Source: Lentzea sp. NEAU-D7 (GTDB taxonomy: Bacteria; Actinomycetota; Actinomycetes; Mycobacteriales; Pseudonocardiaceae). Taken from it: a stretch of 64,000 nucleotides of DNA. The translations under genes were made by a program, and so were the position numbers. The notes under the pieces were generated by a model, which saw only the letters and a list, made by a program, of their open reading frames with translations, had not been told where the DNA came from and did not search any database. Each line of letters opens with the position of its first letter. The first letter of the stretch is position 1. Shown piece after piece: positions 61,091 through 64,000 of this stretch. The stretch is from assembly GCF_026242055.1 (NCBI RefSeq), contig NZ_JAPJDL010000003.1, forward strand, positions 382,796 through 446,795. Reading direction: 5' to 3'.

Positions 61091-63144
61091 AGCGCGAGGC
61101 GTTCCTGGATCTTCTTGAGCGGACCGGGTGACCACCACGCGGCGTTGCCGAGCAGCTTGAGCACTGCCGGCACGAGCAGCATCCGGACCACGGTGGCGTC
61201 GAGCGCCAGCGCGAGGATCATGCCGACACCGACGAACCGCATCATCGCGACCTGCGAGAACGCGAACGCGCCGGTCACCACGATCAGCAGCAGCGCGGCC
61301 GACGTGATCACCCGGCCGGTCTTGGCCAGGCCGGTGGTCACCGCCTCCTCGGTCGTCGCGCCCTGGCCGCGGGCCTCGACCATGCGGGAGAGCAGGAAGA
61401 CCTCGTAGTCCGTCGACAGACCGAACACGATGGCCGCCATCAGCACGACGATGCCGGACTCCAGCGGGCCCGGCGTGACGCCCAGCAGGTCGGCGCCGTG
61501 GCCGTCCTGGAAGATCCACACCAGCACGCCGAACGTCGCGGACAGCGACAGCGCGCTCATGATCACGGCCTTGATCGGCAGCACGACCGAGCCGAACGCG
61601 AGGAACATCAGGATCAGCGTCGCGCCGACCAGCAGCGTGACCATCAGCGGCAGGCCGTCGGCGATGGCGTCGAGCGAGTCGCTGACCACCGCGGTGTTGC
61701 CGCCGACGAGCACCTCGGCGCCGGCCGGGGCCTGCAGCGCGCGGACGTCCTTCAGCGCCTGCTTCGACTCCTCGCTCAGCGCGTCGTTCTCCAGCCCGGC
61801 CATAGCGGCCGTGACGCCCTTGTCCGCACCCGTCGGCTGGACCTCGCCGACACCGGGGACGTCCTTGACCTTGCCCAGGTAGGCCTGGACCGCGGCCTCG
61901 TCACCGCCCTTGACGACGATCTTGAAGCCGGTGTTGGAGAGCGCCGAGAAGTTCTCGTTGATGTTCTCGGTGGCCACGCGGACGGCGTTGCCCTCGGGCA
62001 GGACCTTCTCGGTGACCTGGCCGAACTGGACGCCGAGGAACGGCGAACCGAGCGCGACGAGCACACCGATGATCGGCAGGGCGATCAGGACGGGCCGCTT
62101 CATGACCGCACCGCTGAGCTTGCGCCAGCCGCGTTCGCTCGGCTCCTTCTTGCGCCACGGCATCGCGAGCTTGTCGACCCGGTGGCCGAGCACGCCGAGC
62201 AACGCGGGCAGCAGCGTGATCGAGACCAGCGCCGCGATCGCGACCGAGGACACGCCGCCGTACGCGAGGGACTTCAGGAAGCCGTGCGGGAAGAGCAGCA
62301 GTCCGGCCAGCGCGATGACCAGCAGCGTCGCGCTGAACACGACGGTGCGGCCGGCGGACGCGACGGTGCGGGCGACCGCCTGTTCGGTCGTGCGGCCCTG
62401 CGCGAGCTCCTCGCGGAACCGGCCGACCATGAACAGGCCGTAGTCGATCGCCATGCCCAGGCCGAGCAGCGAGGCGACGTTGACCGCGAACGAGTTGACC
62501 TCGGTGAAGAGGGCGACGCCGTGCAGCACGCCGAGCGAGCCCATGATCGCGAGACCGCCGACGACGACCGGCAGGGACGCGGCCACGAGCCCACCGAAGA
62601 TGATCACGAGCAGCAGCAGGACCAGCGGCAGCGAGAACATCTCCGCGCGCGTCAGGTCCTCCTGGGACATGTCGTTGATGGCCTTCTGGGTGGGCACGAG
62701 CCCACCGATCTGCTCGGTGAAGCCGTCGATCTTCAGCTGCGGCTGGACGTCCTGGAACTGCTTGATCTGCTCGTTCGAGTCACCGCTGCTCAGCGTGATC
62801 GCGACGAGAGCCTGCTGCTGGTCGTCCGACGGAACCGGTCCGTTGACCTTGAGCACTTCGTCCTTGGGGAGGCCGCTGATGTGGTCGGCGACCTTCTTCA
62901 GTTCGAGCGGGTTCGCGAAATCGCCGCGATAAATGACGATCACGTCACCGTTCTGCCGCCCGAACGCCTCCTCGGCTACCTTGTCGGCCCGCGCCGCCTC
63001 ACTGGAAGGAGCCTCGTACCCACCCTGGCTGAGCTTGTCGAACACGCCGATGCCCCACACGCCACCGACGACCGCGAGCAGTACGGTCGCGATCAACACC
63101 ACCCACCGGCGGCGATATGCGATAGAGCCCCACTTCGCGAACAT
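61021..63144 (-). CDS. MMPL-family RND transporter
   Basis: A 707-residue transporter with about twelve membrane helices in two symmetric halves and two extracytoplasmic domains. Typical blocks are LLGLGMAIDYGLFMVGRFREEL and FGLSTDYEVFLLSRMVEA, the paired G-x-x-x-D-Y proton-path motifs. Relatives export lipids or drugs in actinomycetes. ATG 63144 follows AGGAGG. A TetR gene is divergent, with an inverted repeat between them, so it is probably repressed by it. Confidence 0.92.
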   Translation of the reverse strand: MFAKWGSIAYRRRWVVLIATVLLAVVGGVWGIGVFDKLSQGGYEAPSSEAARADKVAEEAFGRQNGDVIVIYRGDFANPLELKKVADHISGLPKDEVLKVNGPVPSDDQQQALVAITLSSGDSNEQIKQFQDVQPQLKIDGFTEQIGGLVPTQKAINDMSQEDLTRAEMFSLPLVLLLLVIIFGGLVAASLPVVVGGLAIMGSLGVLHGVALFTEVNSFAVNVASLLGLGMAIDYGLFMVGRFREELAQGRTTEQAVARTVASAGRTVVFSATLLVIALAGLLLFPHGFLKSLAYGGVSSVAIAALVSITLLPALLGVLGHRVDKLAMPWRKKEPSERGWRKLSGAVMKRPVLIALPIIGVLVALGSPFLGVQFGQVTEKVLPEGNAVRVATENINENFSALSNTGFKIVVKGGDEAAVQAYLGKVKDVPGVGEVQPTGADKGVTAAMAGLENDALSEESKQALKDVRALQAPAGAEVLVGGNTAVVSDSLDAIADGLPLMVTLLVGATLILMFLAFGSVVLPIKAVIMSALSLSATFGVLVWIFQDGHGADLLGVTPGPLESGIVVLMAAIVFGLSTDYEVFLLSRMVEARGQGATTEEAVTTGLAKTGRVITSAALLLIVVTGAFAFSQVAMMRFVGVGMILALALDATVVRMLLVPAVLKLLGNAAWWSPGPLKKIQERLALHDEPVDDLDDFDDEVRKPVPVG

Positions 63145-63181
63145 CGACGACGGCCTCCTGGGTTACCGTGCTGTTAATCCC

Positions 63182-63206
63182 GTGAACTCTTGTAAACACC
63201 GTTCAC
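63182..63206. promoter_or_regulatory. candidate TetR operator at the MMPL/tetR divide
   Basis: GTGAAC (63182-63187) and GTTCAC (63201-63206) form an inverted repeat with 13 bases between in the 112-base divergent gap. Confidence 0.55.
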
Positions 63207-63256
63207 TAAAACCGTACGGGGCCGTGGACGGGGTCTACAACCCGATGGAGTGACAT

Positions 63257-63973
63257 ATGACCGAGGCCACTCGCCGAGAACGGCTCCGCGCCGAGACCGA
63301 GCGTGAGATTCGGCAGGCGGCCCGCGCCCTGTTGGTGGAAAGCGGCCGCGACGCGGTTACCCTGCGTGCCATTGCACGCAAACTCGGCATCACCGCGCCG
63401 GCTCTCTACCGCTACTACGACTCGCACGACGCGCTCTTGCGGCAGCTCTGCGACGACATCTGCGCGGACATGGCGACGGCCCTGCACACGAATCTGGCCG
63501 CGGAGACGTCAGGTCAGGTGGGCTGCAAGGTGAGGGCCGTGTGCCACGCGTTCCGCCGCTGGGCGCTGGCCCACCCGCAGGAGTTCGCGCTGGTGTTCGC
63601 GTCGCCGCGGGACCCGATCGGCGCCGACCAGTTCGGCGCGGTGTTCCTGCAGCTCGCGGGCCCGCTGATCGCGTCCAACGAGGACGCGAACCACGTGGAC
63701 GAGGAGGTGCCCGAGGTGCTGCACGAGGACCTGGTGCGGTTCCAGCAGGTGCTGCGGGACGCGGTGGCGGAGCACGGGGTGACTCTGGCCGACGACGTGC
63801 TGAACCTCGGGAAGATCTACCACGTCGTGCAGTCCTGGGTTCGGTTGTACGGGCACGTGGCTCTGGAGGTGTTCGGGCGGTTCCCGTTCGCGGTGAGCAA
63901 CCCGGAGCCGATGTTCGACTCGATGCTGGACCAGATGCTGCAGGAGATCGGGTTCACGGAGGTCGACCGGTGA
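63257..63973 (+). CDS. TetR-family regulator of the MMPL transporter
   Basis: A 238-residue TetR-type regulator: helix-turn-helix at residues about 13-60 (AARALLVESGRDAVTLRAIA, then LGITAPALYRYYDSHDALL) and a large helical effector domain ending in FGRFPFAVSNPEPMFDSML, as in TetR_C_33-type proteins. ATG 63257 follows GGAG. It is divergent from the MMPL transporter, which it probably represses; the ligand may be the exported compound. Confidence 0.88.
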   Translation: MTEATRRERLRAETEREIRQAARALLVESGRDAVTLRAIARKLGITAPALYRYYDSHDALLRQLCDDICADMATALHTNLAAETSGQVGCKVRAVCHAFRRWALAHPQEFALVFASPRDPIGADQFGAVFLQLAGPLIASNEDANHVDEEVPEVLHEDLVRFQQVLRDAVAEHGVTLADDVLNLGKIYHVVQSWVRLYGHVALEVFGRFPFAVSNPEPMFDSMLDQMLQEIGFTEVDR

Positions 63974-64000
63974 TGTAGCGCCGGGCGGGCGTTCGGCGAC

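Overview
The window is high-GC DNA with GTG and ATG starts, dense packing and many genes that lack a ribosome binding site. This points to an actinomycete. The order ino1, padR, DUF5318, ponA-type PBP, GT87 mannosyltransferase, rpsF, ssb, rpsR, rplI, dnaB is the conserved actinobacterial block near the origin, known in Mycobacterium tuberculosis around Rv0046c-Rv0058. The accessory content (MacS/MacR-type two-component system, DUF5753/DUF397 pair, secreted I36 inhibitors, DasR-type site at ptsI) suggests Pseudonocardiaceae, perhaps Lentzea- or Saccharothrix-like. The family placement is inference.

Layout. 1-5.2 kb: 5' part of a Tat-exported PhoX-type phosphatase, an MFS exporter, a HAD phosphatase, a small membrane protein, then a DprA-like gene and a PRPP-binding phosphoribosyltransferase gene one base apart, directly behind a perfect actinobacterial SOS (LexA) box, then an SDR. 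5.2-10.4 kb: ino1 with its PadR neighbour, DUF5318, and a class A penicillin-binding protein. 10.4-17.8 kb: an accessory secreted-protein island with two near-identical I36-type inhibitors around a lipoprotein, a decayed fragment related to the next gene, and a 1372-residue secreted cell-wall hydrolase. 17.9-23.7 kb: two GT87 glycosyltransferases, an SGNH hydrolase, endonuclease IV and a surface protein. 23.7-28.0 kb: rpsF-ssb-rpsR-rplI, then a 517-base gap packed with DnaA-box-like motifs before dnaB, which carries a class 3 intein. 28.1-36.8 kb: a TetR/SDR pair, a GGDEF remnant-like protein, an 1104-residue chaplin-like repeat protein, a membrane-anchored protein and a repeat-rich membrane protein. 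36.9-45.5 kb: AI-2E transporter, diguanylate cyclase, MacS/MacR operon, SDR-DUF2867, and the threonine-to-glycine pair tdh-kbl. 45.6-51.4 kb: a frameshifted DUF5753 regulator with DUF397, an ECF-like sigma factor with a CU044_5270 partner, LysR, MarR/RidA, and PTS enzyme I with a DasR-type operator. 51.6-64 kb: a beta-helix lipoprotein, a complete ribose operon (lacI-rbsA-rbsC-rbsB-rbsK), a DUF2339 membrane protein, a YVTN propeller, and an MMPL transporter with a divergent TetR.

The most interesting unit is the SOS-box-controlled DprA/phosphoribosyltransferase pair (2868-4480). It resembles the ShosTA-type toxin-antitoxin/anti-phage arrangement and is separate from any housekeeping competence locus. 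Other strong points are the DnaA-box cluster before dnaB, the DnaB class 3 intein with a degraded endonuclease, the 51-residue repeat surface protein, and a set of at least fifteen genes whose start codon lies 6-7 bases after a TANNNT hexamer, as expected for leaderless mRNAs. Neighbouring tail-to-tail genes often overlap at their stops. No tRNA, rRNA, CRISPR array or insertion sequence was seen.
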